From NCBI GenBank assembly GCA_015847255.1, contig JADLZK010001367.1, positions 50,032 to 114,031 on the forward strand: a stretch of 64,000 bases of DNA, given 5' to 3'. Positions 47,101 to 50,177 of this stretch are shown one piece after another. A program made the position numbers and the translations under genes. The first letter of the stretch is position 1. Every line of letters starts with the position of its first letter. The DNA is from Hyparrhenia diplandra. Taxonomy: Eukaryota; Streptophyta; Magnoliopsida; Poales; Poaceae. The notes beneath the pieces were generated by a model. It searched no databases and was not told the DNA's origin. It saw only the letters and a list, made by a program, of their open reading frames with translations.

Positions 47101-47733
47101 TAAAATTTCTACTCAGCTGTAATTGTCTTAAACATGTACTTGTTCTAACAGGTATGGCTCTTGGGGAATTTGTTTTACCTATGGCACATGGTTTGGGGTG
47201 ACTGGACTAGTTTGTGCTGGCAGGACATTCGAGAATAGTACTGCCATCAGAAAGGCATGTGATTTTCTATTGTCAAAAGAGCTTCCTTCGGGTGGCTGGG
47301 GAGAGAGCTGGTTGTCATCTCATACTGAGGTAACTTCTACTCGGTTTGTATTTCTGGATTAAGTGTTTCTTTTGAATGATTGTACATGCGTAGTAAAAAA
47401 AATGTACTCTAAGAGCTGGAGTACGACAATCCTGAAACTGCAAGATCTAACCAATCATCTTCTGGCTTGAATTCAATTAGGTTTACACAAATCTTAGAGG
47501 TAATCGACCTCATGGTACGCAAACTGCATGGGCCTTGCTAGCACTAATTGACGCTGGACAGGTCTGCTTTTCTTGTTTAACATTTTGTTTTGTGGATCTT
47601 GATTACAATGCGGGCATTCGCAGAATATATTATACAATGTTTGTTACAGGCTGAAAGAGATCCAATGCCTCTGCATCGAGCAGCAAAGGTTTTACTAAAC
47701 TTACAGTTAGAAGACGGTGAATTCCCACAGCAA
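3976..47733 (+). CDS. Oxidosqualene cyclase (triterpene synthase) gene, partial, transposon-expanded
   Basis: OSCs cyclise 2,3-oxidosqualene to sterol precursors or triterpenes on ER membranes. Nine exons with canonical GT-AG borders encode, in family order, CWIEDRLEAFKCHIARVYDY, DGSQLWDATLMVEAL, CPGHLNYWYRH with DCSANGLK, ISPKIVGEPLEIERQFDAVN, NPSEAFGRTMLDYP, YVECTSSAIQGLALFKKLNP, YGSWGICFTYGTWFGVTGL, VYTNLRGNRPHGTQTAWALL and LNLQLEDGEFPQQ. That is about 330 of the usual ~760 residues, with no internal stop. The DCTAE catalytic motif is DCSAN: the acid Asp is kept, Thr is Ser and Glu is Asn. Four introns are 87-151 bp and one 96 bp; three are 2.98, 6.5 and 32.8 kb and full of transposons. 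The ~20-residue exon with the GGF...YE...W (QW) motif is missing between 13998 and 46779, though the flanking phases (0/0) keep the frame. Upstream exons and the terminal exon are not seen. It could be a long-intron gene or a recent pseudogene. Confidence 0.88.
5265..5362. repeat. Near-perfect foldback (MITE-like hairpin)
   Basis: Arms 5265-5306 and 5322-5362 are reverse complements over about 41 bp with one or two differences and a 15-bp loop. The outer ends read AATGTCCATCATC and GATGATGGACATT. The preceding GGTGTGTTTGG is common at grass MITE borders. The element family is not identified. Transcribed as intron RNA it would make a long hairpin. Confidence 0.75.
5640..6390. repeat. AT-rich degenerate repeat (CACTA- or Mutator-like subterminal type)
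   Basis: Loosely repeated modules of the kind TTTGAAGCTGTTTGGAGTCC with A/T spacers (near 6010 and 6150). A related module, ACTGTTTAGAGTCCTAAAAT, occurs at about 63840, so the same family is present at both ends of the window. Short GAGGC..GCCTC words near 5720-5780 resemble subterminal repeats of grass CACTA elements. No termini or target duplication could be fixed. Confidence 0.35.
6450..6720 (+). mobile_element. Probable Ty1/copia LTR fragment
   Basis: The sequence CTCTTTCGCATTGGGAGGGT followed by TTTTCCATGTTAAA resembles the polyadenylation-side part of plant copia LTRs, and a GC-rich start near 6410 abuts AT-rich repeats. No partner LTR, PBS or target duplication is visible, so the call rests on resemblance only. 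Confidence 0.35.
6759..7015 (-). mobile_element. Small non-autonomous Helitron (257 bp)
   Basis: On the minus strand it begins TCTACTGCTACTATAAAG and ends with the hairpin CCCCGC-AGGAAC-GCGGGG, a spacer of about 9 nt, then CTAG. The flanking bases are A (6758) and T (7016), as expected for insertion between A and T without target duplication. The 5' part, with ACCCCACTAAG, is shared with the element at 45756-46164. It has no coding capacity. Confidence 0.7.
7083..7205 (+). CDS. OSC exon B
   Basis: 123 nt bounded by CTGCAG| and |GTATAT, phase 0 at both ends. Encodes LYDGSQLWDATLMVEALLAT followed by EEIGPTLKRAHSFIKNSQ, a diagnostic OSC block with the QW-type QLWD. Confidence 0.9.
7302..7424 (+). 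CDS. OSC exon C, with altered DCTAE motif
   Basis: 123 nt bounded by GAAAG| and |GTGAAA. Encodes LLENCPGHLNYWYRHTSKGG, then WTFTTADDGWQVSDCSANGLK in part. The family DCTAE box, whose Asp protonates the epoxide, reads DCSAN here. The intron from exon B is 96 bp. Confidence 0.9.
7425..8457. other. Start of OSC intron C-D, no feature seen
   Basis: AT-rich intron sequence with short ORFs only. No termini, repeats or domain similarity were recognised. Confidence 0.5.
8687..9307 (+). repeat. Left LTR (621 bp)
   Basis: Aligns along its length with 11374-11957. It has a TATATAAGCAAG box near 9000 and a GC-rich U5. The copies differ mostly by short insertions and deletions in GC-rich parts and in CTATA repeats near 8885. 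Confidence 0.8.
9342..10220 (+). pseudogene. Ty3/gypsy-type gag, frameshifted
   Basis: The first ATG after the primer site (9342) gives MASEIKEFNAALKELLDAT. The next block (MEDRLRRMEHAYTASRIP) is in another frame from 9425. The capsid-like core is recognisable near 9940-10060: DDPDLWIRKL in one frame and LELFFELNLDIDPDYYVSYA with FHLTG in another, then a QW-YIDLSKKK block. This order matches retrotransposon gag, but at least two frameshifts separate the pieces. No CCHC zinc knuckle was seen. Confidence 0.65.
10489..11373 (+). CDS. Unknown ~295-residue protein carried by the LTR element
   Basis: An uninterrupted frame runs from an upstream in-frame ATG at 10174 to 11541. The part with protein-like composition starts at MDDIDDLTSNDMITELHLAT (10489) and reaches the right LTR at 11373; the frame then reads about 55 codons into the LTR. 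It has alternating hydrophobic segments (PLHGVAVGFHLPN, ATVLLFDNNGDIFFRIGNV, FKFSIYFGDLHLDFAFADKD) and a Cys/Asp patch (SVCNDDNDKCG), suggesting a soluble, beta-rich fold. There is no DTG protease, YxDD, DDE or zinc motif and no clear membrane helix. It sits where pol is expected. It is open while gag upstream is broken. It could be a captured host domain or a lineage-specific accessory protein. Confidence 0.5.
11374..11957 (+). repeat. Right LTR (584 bp)
   Basis: Starts TGTCATGAACC right after a purine tract and ends CGACA. Shares the TATATAAG box near 11690 and most of its sequence with 8687-9307. It is shorter through several small gaps in the GC-rich U5. Confidence 0.8.
12023..13899. other. 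Continuation of OSC intron C-D
   Basis: Mostly AT-rich sequence without convincing ORFs. It contains a 32-bp inverted repeat (12816-12975) and a short GC-rich patch near 13200. 13000-13330 has small ORFs on both strands but no domain or splice pattern, so no gene is called. Confidence 0.45.
12816..12975. repeat. Inverted repeat, 32-bp arms
   Basis: GCTCCCTCTGACCTGTACTC and following bases (12816-12847) recur as reverse complement at 12944-12975 with one mismatch, around a ~96-bp centre. It may be a small MITE or a remnant of a larger inverted-repeat element; no target duplication was found. Confidence 0.6.
13900..13998 (+). CDS. OSC exon D
   Basis: 99 nt bounded by CATCCAG| and |GTAAGC. Encodes TCLLFSMISPKIVGEPLEIE, then RQFDAVNCVMSLM, continuing exon C in phase 0. 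In the family this block is followed at once by a GGF...YE...W segment that is not found next to it. Confidence 0.9.
14546..14762. repeat. Tandem duplication, ~120 bp period
   Basis: Two copies of a segment starting GATTGAT-GAGTACAAGAAG and ending CCTTGCCT (about 14546-14645 and 14671-14762). The second lacks a 12-bp stretch (GGAATATGTAGG region). Each copy also holds GGCAAGGATC...GATCCTTGCC, a short inverted repeat. The sequence resembles leader or LTR parts of copia elements, but this is not certain. Confidence 0.6.
14763..15381. other. Non-coding DNA that received the gypsy element
   Basis: Has no ORF. Its last part (CAACTGCTCCGCCACAACTC, then GATGG) continues across the 14.5-kb insertion into GATGGTTATCAACC at 29854, so 15290-15381 and 29854 on were once contiguous and look like an older retroelement. 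Confidence 0.45.
15382..16173 (+). repeat. Left LTR of the gypsy element (~792 bp)
   Basis: Starts TGTTGGGGAGG and ends near GATCCCCATAG before the primer site at 16173-16192. A CCTATAAATACC promoter box lies near 15888. It matches 29071-29853 over its length; many of the differences are short gaps rather than substitutions. Confidence 0.88.
16174..16192 (+). promoter_or_regulatory. Primer-binding site
   Basis: TTGGCGCCGTCCCGTGGGG directly follows the left LTR, where minus-strand DNA synthesis is primed by a host tRNA. The TGGCGCC core is common in grass gypsy elements. Confidence 0.65.
16550..17830 (+). pseudogene. gypsy gag (capsid-like domain and zinc knuckle), frameshifted
   Basis: An acidic/Gln-rich N-terminal part (16550-16690) leads to a Pro-rich linker. 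A capsid-like block follows: SPLSYALQIAEWPPAYSHQH, LPRYNGASDPRQFVM (near 16960-17070), then NSIRSWSDLRDALRANF (near 17180) and a PLQEWWRRF block (near 17300). This is the retrotransposon gag (PF03732-like) pattern. A zinc-knuckle end CGEGKGHYTKQC lies near 17720-17755, with its first Cys shifted to another frame. At least four frameshifts occur. Confidence 0.75.
18230..18560 (+). pseudogene. gypsy aspartic protease
   Basis: ORF from 18298 reads VTRILVDTGSSADILFASTF with the catalytic DTGS of retropepsins, followed by a hydrophobic flap-side segment (RQVGTIGKITLPVSF). It cleaves the Gag-Pol polyprotein in related elements. Frame is lost around 18535, before the linker to reverse transcriptase. 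Confidence 0.8.
18840..19650 (+). pseudogene. gypsy reverse transcriptase
   Basis: Frame from 19100 gives WRMCVDFTSLNKACPKDDFP, a conserved LPRI block, SLLDCFSGYHQI, EKTSFITPFGTYCFRRMAEG, and the active-site box AYVDDLVVQSK near 19515. The N-terminal connection (GVSRDLIEHHLN type) is in another frame near 18990. Motif order and the ACPKDDFPLPRI wording match Tat-lineage gypsy elements. The frame breaks at about 19590. Confidence 0.88.
19900..20790 (+). pseudogene. gypsy RNase H domain(s)
   Basis: The first RNase H tail is seen as PIYYVSETLEGPK and VAYAVVMARKLKHYFQAHEI (about 20030-20160). A second RNase H-like stretch follows, in several frames: ALNKLRAMSAK (20500), IKTDSEVVSN (20545), KEAFFLGVTTKTI (20630) and a Glu/Ala-rich end near 20720. 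Two successive RNase H domains are typical of Tat-lineage elements. Frames are broken, so the exact extent is uncertain. Confidence 0.65.
20890..22060 (+). pseudogene. gypsy integrase
   Basis: Blocks in order: YRLVDNKLYKAS near 20920, the catalytic-core block VEYFTKWIEARPLSQA near 21280, NGLVERANGIILQV near 21490 (second part of the core), and C-terminal VTKSTRPGSF, GRHLPHTWNADDLRKYYP near 21940-22030. The last block is the usual end of pol in this lineage. Many frameshifts separate the blocks. No chromodomain follows, consistent with Tat-type rather than chromovirus elements. Confidence 0.75.
22335..22740. repeat. Tandem array 1, ~82-bp unit, about 5 copies
   Basis: Units contain CGGCACCTCC, GGGGCTCGCAATGAAGACGC and CTCTCCGAGTATGAGACC with GGAGGCGCACA. 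Copies begin near 22354, 22440, 22522, 22605 and 22680. They lie between pol and the second array in the 3' untranslated region. Confidence 0.75.
22780..23060. repeat. Tandem array 2, ~42-bp unit, 7 copies
   Basis: The core AAGGACAAGACCT recurs near 22829, 22863, 22908, 22951, 22993 and 23038, with a variant at 22788. Units alternate between TTAACACCACCACCGCC and CTCAACTCCACCACCCACC spacers, suggesting a higher-order dimer of about 85-90 bp. Confidence 0.8.
23065..23985. other. GC-rich 3' region of the gypsy element, no gene called
   Basis: A 245-codon minus-strand ORF (23197-23934) and overlapping plus-strand ORFs are present, but their protein has no recognisable motif. They overlap in several frames, as GC-rich DNA does by chance. 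A repeated AATGGAAAATGTAA/AATGGAGAATGTAA word (23310 and 23545) suggests an old duplication. Confidence 0.4.
23985..24800. repeat. Tandem array 3, ~50-63-bp unit, about 15 copies
   Basis: The core CTCGCACTAAGTGAAATAGG with GGACGCCG, GTCAATCGCGGCTACC and AACACGCGCGAG recurs about 15 times. Unit length varies because many copies lack one of the blocks. It lies just upstream (plus strand) of the antisense ORF cluster. Arrays like this in 3' regions of Tat elements are a known source of satellite DNA. Confidence 0.85.
24888..25553 (-). CDS. Antisense ORF of 221 codons in the gypsy element
   Basis: Open minus-strand frame from 25553. It contains VFISGETWVHAMQRFPGLPF, an ERFWWGRVRKYDVANQ block, an acidic Ala-rich stretch, and a C-terminal Glu/Val-rich helix (ESLVEVVDVEEFVERVAKVL) likely to form a coiled coil. 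No known family is recognised. It ends just before tandem array 3 and lies downstream of the PF04195-like ORF on the same strand, so the two may be parts of one antisense gene separated by an intron or by decay. Its open frame among broken neighbours supports real coding, but GC-rich chance ORFs are common here. Confidence 0.45.
   Translation of the reverse strand: MVVVLAAQVPGGPARRVLNVVPLMMNRQDVFISGETWVHAMQRFPGLPFERFWWGRVRKYDVANQASEAFWRSHDLTNRQVERVLFGAGASAALAEDDIGDDEAVAIALGQAACWVDREGRVVVPKQEDVGFEWSDMRRVYRHRVLRGELPLVPSEPVIPEPRDSAEESLVEVVDVEEFVERVAKVLVKAILYGVVTSVEARMCGRLTGFPRPGGPCNFSS
26092..26129. repeat. Poly-A tract, ~38 bp
   Basis: An uninterrupted run of A on the plus strand between the two antisense ORF regions. 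No target duplication was found around it. It may be a T-run inside the antisense gene or the trace of a retroposed insertion. Confidence 0.8.
26140..28502 (-). pseudogene. Antisense 'putative gypsy type transposon' protein (PF04195-like), frameshifted
   Basis: The first ATG is at 28502 (MARIEGDARPKTVVECFEF). The diagnostic block VIVFEEFFHAGLRFPVCELV, then LGVLRRFNLRFHQLT, lies in another frame near 28250-28330. The original frame then gives EYWFYYQLEGAEGLYGDPES (near 27970) and a helical region to 27630. Next comes an acidic segment (27450-27200, rich in Asp/Glu/Ser). The distal part (27140-26140) reads as an Arg/Glu-rich likely coiled coil in several frames. The family is known from grass gypsy elements, where it is encoded opposite to gag-pol; its function is unknown. 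It would be transcribed toward pol, from the right LTR side. Confidence 0.7.
28503..29070. other. Gypsy 3' end, upstream region of the antisense gene
   Basis: Non-coding; it ends at the right LTR. Read on the minus strand it precedes the antisense ATG and holds a TATAAATA-type box near 28697-28705 (TATTTATAGG on plus), so it may contain the antisense promoter. A polypurine tract directly before 29071 is weak (GGAGGGAAACCGGA near 29046). Confidence 0.45.
29071..29853 (+). repeat. Right LTR of the gypsy element (~783 bp)
   Basis: Starts TGTTGGGGAGGGCGACC and ends GATCCCCCACG before the duplicated GATGG. The CCTATAAATACC box is near 29566. It differs from the left LTR largely by small gaps. Confidence 0.88.
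29854..30660. other. Older retroelement-like sequence after the gypsy insertion
   Basis: Continuation of the sequence interrupted at 15381. It is AT-richer and has no ORF of note. A repeated word GCATGCAAGAT-CCCC (30363 and 30393) is a short local duplication. Confidence 0.4.
30662..32034 (+). mobile_element. Probable 5' LTR of another LTR retrotransposon
   Basis: Ends GCCAACA at 32034 and is followed at once by ATATCTGGTGCCGTTGCCAG, which looks like the TGG-GCCGTTGCCGG primer site of grass gypsy elements. A CCCTATAAATAAGAGG promoter box lies near 30963 with the CA-rich transcription start region after it. The start at TGTGCAACTCGGG (30662) is a guess. No matching second LTR was seen. Confidence 0.5.
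32035..32322 (+). other. Leader remnant of the element at 30662-32034
   Basis: Primer-site-like sequence at 32037-32056 and about 270 bp without ORF, cut by the insertion at 32328. Confidence 0.4.
32328..34039. mobile_element. Probable solo LTR (1.7 kb), AAAAT target duplication
   Basis: Starts TGTTGGGATTTC and ends near TGTTGACGGTGTTTTG; AAAAT flanks it at 32323-32327 and 34040-34044. It shares layout words with the segment at 36151-37514: CGCAAGTGCACAGAT-like and TTCACCC-GG words near the start, GCACCA-GCTTACACT in the middle, and TTGACG at the end. The two look like related solo LTRs. The AT-rich duplication could be chance. Confidence 0.5.
34045..34838. other. Unassigned DNA
   Basis: Contains several copies of words such as CTAGTTT-AACTAG but no ORF or termini. 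Probably an older retroelement. Confidence 0.35.
35588..36054 (-). repeat. 3' LTR of the copia element (467 bp)
   Basis: Left copy. Matches 44461-44926, with scattered substitutions at roughly one in seven positions by eye, so the element is not recent. Shared blocks include CGAATAGTTCCTAGCCT and CACTAGTCCCACCCG. Confidence 0.9.
36074..38203 (-). pseudogene. copia RNase H, split by the solo LTR
   Basis: From 38203 the frame reads CNTVDTPMEQRIKLTATKPG, then RPNIAYLVGIVSRFMEAPRK, AVKRIVIYIAGTLDDG, FGFTDSDCSGD and ALSTYEAEYIA, the usual copia RNase H order with the STxEAEY motif. Near 37700-37520 it continues in other frames (HERSKHIDTCFLYIKDYIEK). It resumes after the solo LTR as DILMKPLRRIKFKEFRLKLG and stops at 36074-36076. 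Confidence 0.88.
36151..37514. mobile_element. Solo LTR nested in copia RNase H
   Basis: Flanked by GTCAG at 36146-36150 and 37518-37522. Starts TGTTGGTATTTTTAACGC and ends CCACCGTCA with ATT before the duplication. Removing it rejoins the end of the copia RNase H reading frame, which proves the insertion. No ORF, primer site or second LTR lies inside, hence a solo LTR. Orientation is not certain. Confidence 0.75.
38213..39020 (-). pseudogene. copia reverse transcriptase
   Basis: Minus-strand blocks include the active site VRVYVDDLIICGPN (near 38400), then FSMSDLHLLNYNLGMEVN (near 38310). Upstream stretches in other frames match the VWVYDL/GLKQAPR part (near 38530) and the WHVVDKP..KPI region (near 38860). 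Stops near 38460 and 38630 break the domain. Confidence 0.85.
39200..40370 (-). pseudogene. copia integrase
   Basis: From 40370: the GAG-pre-integrase zinc region with WHARFGHLNFRSL and CDHCVIRKQHRTPFP (HHCC type). The core begins ISPPTPGGKSYFLLVVDDHN, then LWVEMLKSKSEAL. The distal part, from 39556, reads HFRVFGCIGHVNQVGHGITK, SDRPVKMVMIGYEEGTKGYR and a DIIFEGDEGW block, the copia integrase C-terminal region. A frameshift and stop near 39830 and others near 39600 disrupt it. Confidence 0.88.
40392..40874 (-). pseudogene. copia zinc knuckle and aspartic protease
   Basis: Open for 160 codons. Near the start there is a CCHC-like CKNCGICGHKAYGHSTQDC, with one spacing difference from the canonical CX2CX4HX4C. 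The protease motif WVLDTGANNHMT lies near 40600, then DGSTIDIQGRGSMVIQGR and YFIAKLKSNIISLG at the end. It stops where GAG-pre-integrase would continue. Confidence 0.88.
41100..41700 (-). pseudogene. copia gag
   Basis: MFTQMNYIEWAMLMQINYEP lies near 41620-41560, the typical gag start of copia elements. MRALMWSVPKEMWSTIGMKK (41456) and KLLREFENIELKQGEKVEDF follow, the UBN2-type gag helices. A tandem duplication of about 45 bp (41474-41562) inserts an extra copy of a short segment. A link to the zinc knuckle runs through 41065-40880. Confidence 0.85.
41474..41562. repeat. 45-bp tandem duplication inside copia gag
   Basis: TTGCTTGATATCGGTACC with the rest of the unit, ending CCTCCC-GATTTCCAA, occurs twice in a row (41474-41518 and 41519-41562). 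The second copy lacks one base. Confidence 0.8.
41796..44062 (-). mobile_element. Solo LTR (2.27 kb) nested in the copia leader
   Basis: CTAGT flanks it on both sides (41791-41795 and 44063-44067). On the minus strand it starts TGAAAGGTCCCTTGTGG and ends CGACCCTACA, giving TG...CA ends. CTAGAGGGGGGGTGAATAG near 41815 is a word seen in long LTRs of grass copia elements. No primer site, polypurine tract or ORF with retroelement motifs lies inside. Small ORFs at 42260-43260 look like chance frames. Confidence 0.8.
44068..44445 (-). other. copia leader with a TRIM-like patch
   Basis: On the minus strand TGTTGGGCTTAGTCCCACAT starts at 44257, wording typical of the LTRs of small TRIM elements, and it continues with TATAAGG boxes to about 44100. 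The rest is the non-coding leader between primer site and gag. Confidence 0.4.
44446..44460 (-). promoter_or_regulatory. copia primer-binding site
   Basis: Minus-strand TGTGGTATCGGAACG abuts the right LTR and resembles the tRNA-iMet complement TGGTATCAGAGC used by most copia elements. Confidence 0.75.
44461..44926 (-). repeat. 5' LTR of the copia element (466 bp)
   Basis: Right copy, TGTTGATATTG...CCTAACA, next to the primer-binding site and followed by the TAAAA duplication. Confidence 0.9.
44932..45724. other. GC-rich segment without a called gene
   Basis: Several overlapping ORFs up to 157 codons on both strands (for example 44921-45394 minus, 45142-45507 plus) with low-complexity, frame-shadow composition. 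No domain, splice pattern or upstream promoter was recognised. It may be gene sequence carried by the Helitron proposed at 34839-45755. Confidence 0.35.
45756..46164 (-). mobile_element. Non-autonomous Helitron (409 bp)
   Basis: On the minus strand it starts TCTACTACACCTATATAGAG and ends with CCGCAGCAACGCACGG (weak hairpin), a spacer and CTAG. Outer bases are A (45755) and T (46165). It has an internal duplication of AGTGGGGC-wording near 46023 and 46092. Start and end match the design of 6759-7015. Confidence 0.65.
46441..46604. repeat. Tandem duplication, 76-bp unit, 88-bp period
   Basis: AGTATGTGAAATTTGGGAGG...TATATATCGGA at 46441-46516 and 46529-46604 with one difference (GCGCTG versus GTGCTG), separated by 12 bp. 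Near-identity implies a recent duplication. It lies in the last large OSC intron. Confidence 0.85.
46779..46825 (+). CDS. OSC exon F
   Basis: 47 nt bounded by TTCAG| and |GTAAG. Encodes HINPSEAFGRTMLDYP, the family block before YVECTS. Entry phase 0 matches the exit of exon D; exit phase 2 is completed by T of the next exon. Confidence 0.88.
46921..47064 (+). CDS. OSC exon G
   Basis: 144 nt bounded by TTGACAG| and |GTTAGT. Encodes YVECTSSAIQGLALFKKLNP and ENCINKGADFIENIQRTDGS with W split over the intron, the YVECTS/QW repeat region. Confidence 0.92.
47152..47329 (+). CDS. OSC exon H
   Basis: 178 nt bounded by TAACAG| and |GTAACT. Encodes YGSWGICFTYGTWFGVTGLV and CDFLLSKELPSGGWGESWLS. The family GGWGESY-SC motif reads GGWGESWLSS. 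WGxCFTYGTWF is one of the most conserved OSC blocks. Confidence 0.93.
47481..47561 (+). CDS. OSC exon I
   Basis: 81 nt bounded by ATTAG| and |GTCTGC. Encodes VYTNLRGNRPHGTQTAWALL and ALIDAGQ, phase 0. The usual VNTAW motif is TQTAW here. Confidence 0.92.
47650..47733 (+). CDS. OSC exon J (last visible)
   Basis: 84 nt bounded by TTACAG| and |GTAAGT. Encodes AERDPMPLHRAAKVLLNLQL and EDGEFPQQ. The family then continues with an E-I-x-GVF exon that ends the protein. A good donor site is present but no such exon was found to 64000. Confidence 0.92.
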
Positions 47734-47825
47734 GTAAGTAAAAGCTGATGCCACACAAGGGTTGTTTAACTGTCCATGGAGGGTACCAAGAGATACTACT
47801 AATACGGTCGATGGATAATCACTAA

Positions 47826-49031
47826 GGGCACTCTCAATGCTGAAACCATAAGTTTTATATAATCTAGGACCATGAAAAAAATCACGCGTTATGGAAAATA
47901 GCGTTTTTCATTTCTTGCCGCTATTACCGCTATAGCAGCCGCTATAGCAGCGCTATAGCTGCAACTTCGTGCTATAGCTCTCACGCTATTGCGCCAAATA
48001 GCTGCAAATGGCACACATAGCGTGAAAAAGAGCAATAGCGTCGCGGCGCTTATTTCTGGCTGCTATAGCGCAAACATAGCGCACCATTTTTTTTTCATTT
48101 TTCATGGATCTAGGATATTATGTCAACACACCGTAGTTCACAATGCAGTTTTCCTATCAAGATTCCAAATAAAAATTAAGCAATCTATCCCCCCCAAAAA
48201 ACCTGCGGTATGCTTCTGTGCTACCGTGCACAGACAAGCGATGAAGAGACGGGCTGTGGGCTCGGGGCTCCCGTGCGCAAGGAGGTGAGGCGAGGAAGCC
48301 ACATCAGTTACAAGAGGTGGCGCGTGAGCTCCAGGGACTCCACAGCCGGTGACACTAGTCAGCGGTCACATGGGTGGGCGTGTGGCGGCCCATGGTGACT
48401 GTCATATGGAGGAGGAAGATGTGTAGGGGATGGGAGGTGGCACACGAGCTCTCCACGACTCTGCATTGCGTGGGATGGCGGGCGGGAGGCGTCGCTTGGC
48501 GGTGGCTATGCAAGGAAGGAAGTGGCAGGTATGGTGTTGCGTGAGGGAGCCGGGGAGGGGGAGGTGGGCACCGTGCACGTGGAGCGGTGGTGTGGGCGGC
48601 GGTGCTAGAGCACCAGCAGGCAGGCAGCGTGCATGGCTGGTGGCGCGCATGTCGTGGAATTGCGCTAAAGGTCCACAAGGTGCGGGCTGCATCGGACGGT
48701 GGCCACGCTGGAGGTCTGCATGCCTCTCGGCACAGCTCCCTTCCCTGCTTGTCTCAGGCACACCACGACGGGTGCTGTCTAGGTAGCGAGTTTGGTGCGA
48801 CACACATGATTGATGGAAGGAGGATGAAATCAGTCTGTCCCTCCCGGCACGGTAAGGAGCGGTTTCTACATCGTCTGGATGCATCATAGACTTGGTTTCT
48901 TCTTTAGAAATGGTTTTCATGGCTTTTTTCCTCTCTCTCCTGATTAGTCGTATGCCACATCAGCAAAATCATGAAGTGGCAGCCCAATTAATACCTATAG
49001 AAACTATGACAGTTTCTACATTGTGGTGCCC
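47826..49031. mobile_element. PIF/Harbinger-like DNA element, 1.2 kb, TAA target duplication
   Basis: TAA flanks both sides (47823-47825 and 49032-49034). Ends GGGCACTCTCAATGCTGAAA and TTTCTACATTGTGGTGCCC are inverted repeats over about 20-27 bp with a few differences. There is no transposase. The interior has a GCTATAGC-rich stretch (47900-48085) and a GC-rich block (48210-48880) with chance-like ORFs that might be acquired sequence. It lies 92 bp after the last visible OSC exon. Confidence 0.6.
47900..48085. repeat. GCTATAGC palindrome-rich stretch
   Basis: The self-complementary octamer GCTATAGC occurs about five times, with related CGCTATTG and CATAGCG words, giving dense potential hairpins. 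Similar GCTATAGC-rich stretches occur in grass DNA transposons. Confidence 0.65.
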
Positions 49032-49205
49032 TAATGTTTTCTTGTACCTTACTATACTGCTGGAGGACAAAACATGTTTAGTTTCAACAATACTAATTCA
49101 TTTTTTAGGGTGTTAATTGTTCATTAAAGACAGTCACTATGTGTTTTATTGTGGCGATATAATCCTCAAAAAATTCCTAGTAACCTTGTGCATACACTTT
49201 TATAA

Positions 49206-49580
49206 CTAAATATTCACAAAGTGAAGATTAGCATCGCGATGCTCAATCATATGCAAGGTAGAAGTAGATGCGTTTAACTGACTATTGGCCAGGGGTGGAT
49301 GGAGAGCCGAAGCCCAGACATCAGACCCTCGTGGTTGTGTTTCGACGCTGTGGCCAACAACAGCCCGCCTAGCTTCCACGCGTTTCAGGGCCCGAGGCAA
49401 AGCAGTGTGAGGAGGTGCTTCCAATGCCTCTACACGAGATGTGAGAATCTAGAGGTCCTTGGAGAGCGGAGTGGACATGCCATCAACATCGGGGCGCCAC
49501 TTACTGAGATTCTACAGGATCTTCATCAACGATGCCATCTGCGCTAAGAGCACATCATGTTTGGCCTCCGCAGTCGCCAT
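49206..49580 (-). pseudogene. gypsy-type gag N-terminus with stops
   Basis: From the ATG at 49578-49580 the minus strand reads MATAEAKHDVLLAQMASLMK, then a stop, SKWRPDVDGM, another stop, and TSRVEALEAPPHTALPRALK with a proline/serine-rich tail. The W-RP-VD wording followed by a coiled-coil start is typical of a grass gypsy gag N-terminus. It sits ~200 bp inside a primer site and LTR on the same strand. No capsid or pol follows. Confidence 0.6.
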
Positions 49581-49784
49581 GCGCGAGGTTAGGGTTGGTG
49601 CTCGAGCTAGCGATGGAGATGGGATCTGGCGGATCGAGGAGAGTGGGGAATTTGGAGGAGGTGGAGTGGTACGTGGAGGTGGTTGAAATTGGTGGTGAGG
49701 AACTCGAAACCACAATACGATGTGCACAGCGGAATCCAATTTGAGTGGAAGGATAGGGGATTTGGACTGGCGTCTGATACCAAA

Positions 49785-50034
49785 TGTCACGAACAGAGTA
49801 ACTACCGGCATATAGGTATGGCAACTGTAATCAGCGGCGCCGATGTAGGAGAAGAAGAGCTTGGTGAGCACTAGAGGAAGAAGAATTGGTTTGTTTGTTA
49901 TGTTCGCCAACCACCCAACCACCCACACAGCGTGTCTTATTAGCAAAAGATGGCCTATGGCCTAATATCCTTGTCACCCATGACCGACTTATAGGCCCAA
50001 TAAGATAGGTACTTTATTGACCAGCATCTCAACA
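49785..50034 (-). mobile_element. 5' LTR (250 bp) of a minus-strand LTR element
   Basis: Plus strand TGTCACGAACAG...ATCTCAACA, so TG...CA. Minus-strand TGGTATCAGAC lies directly inside (49772-49782), matching the tRNA-iMet primer site. The gag fragment at 49206-49580 is in the expected place. No second LTR was found. Confidence 0.65.
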
Positions 50035-50177
50035 CCGGCTCGGTTGTGGTGGCATACACCTTCCTAAAATGGAAGCTACTCTTGATTACTGTGTCGACGG
50101 AGACAAAGTTTCACCATGTTGACCACAGCTGCTATGTCGGCAGAGACTAAGCTCAGTCCAACTTCAGGTGCAGGAAT

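Noticed and set aside
48402..48920. 172-codon minus-strand ORF and overlapping plus ORFs
   Set aside because: GC-rich chance frames inside a PIF/Harbinger-like element; no domain or splice structure.
49105..49170. Possible terminal OSC exon after TTTTTTAG
   Set aside because: The translation has only GV and an Asn/Cys pair in common with the family end and soon meets a stop.
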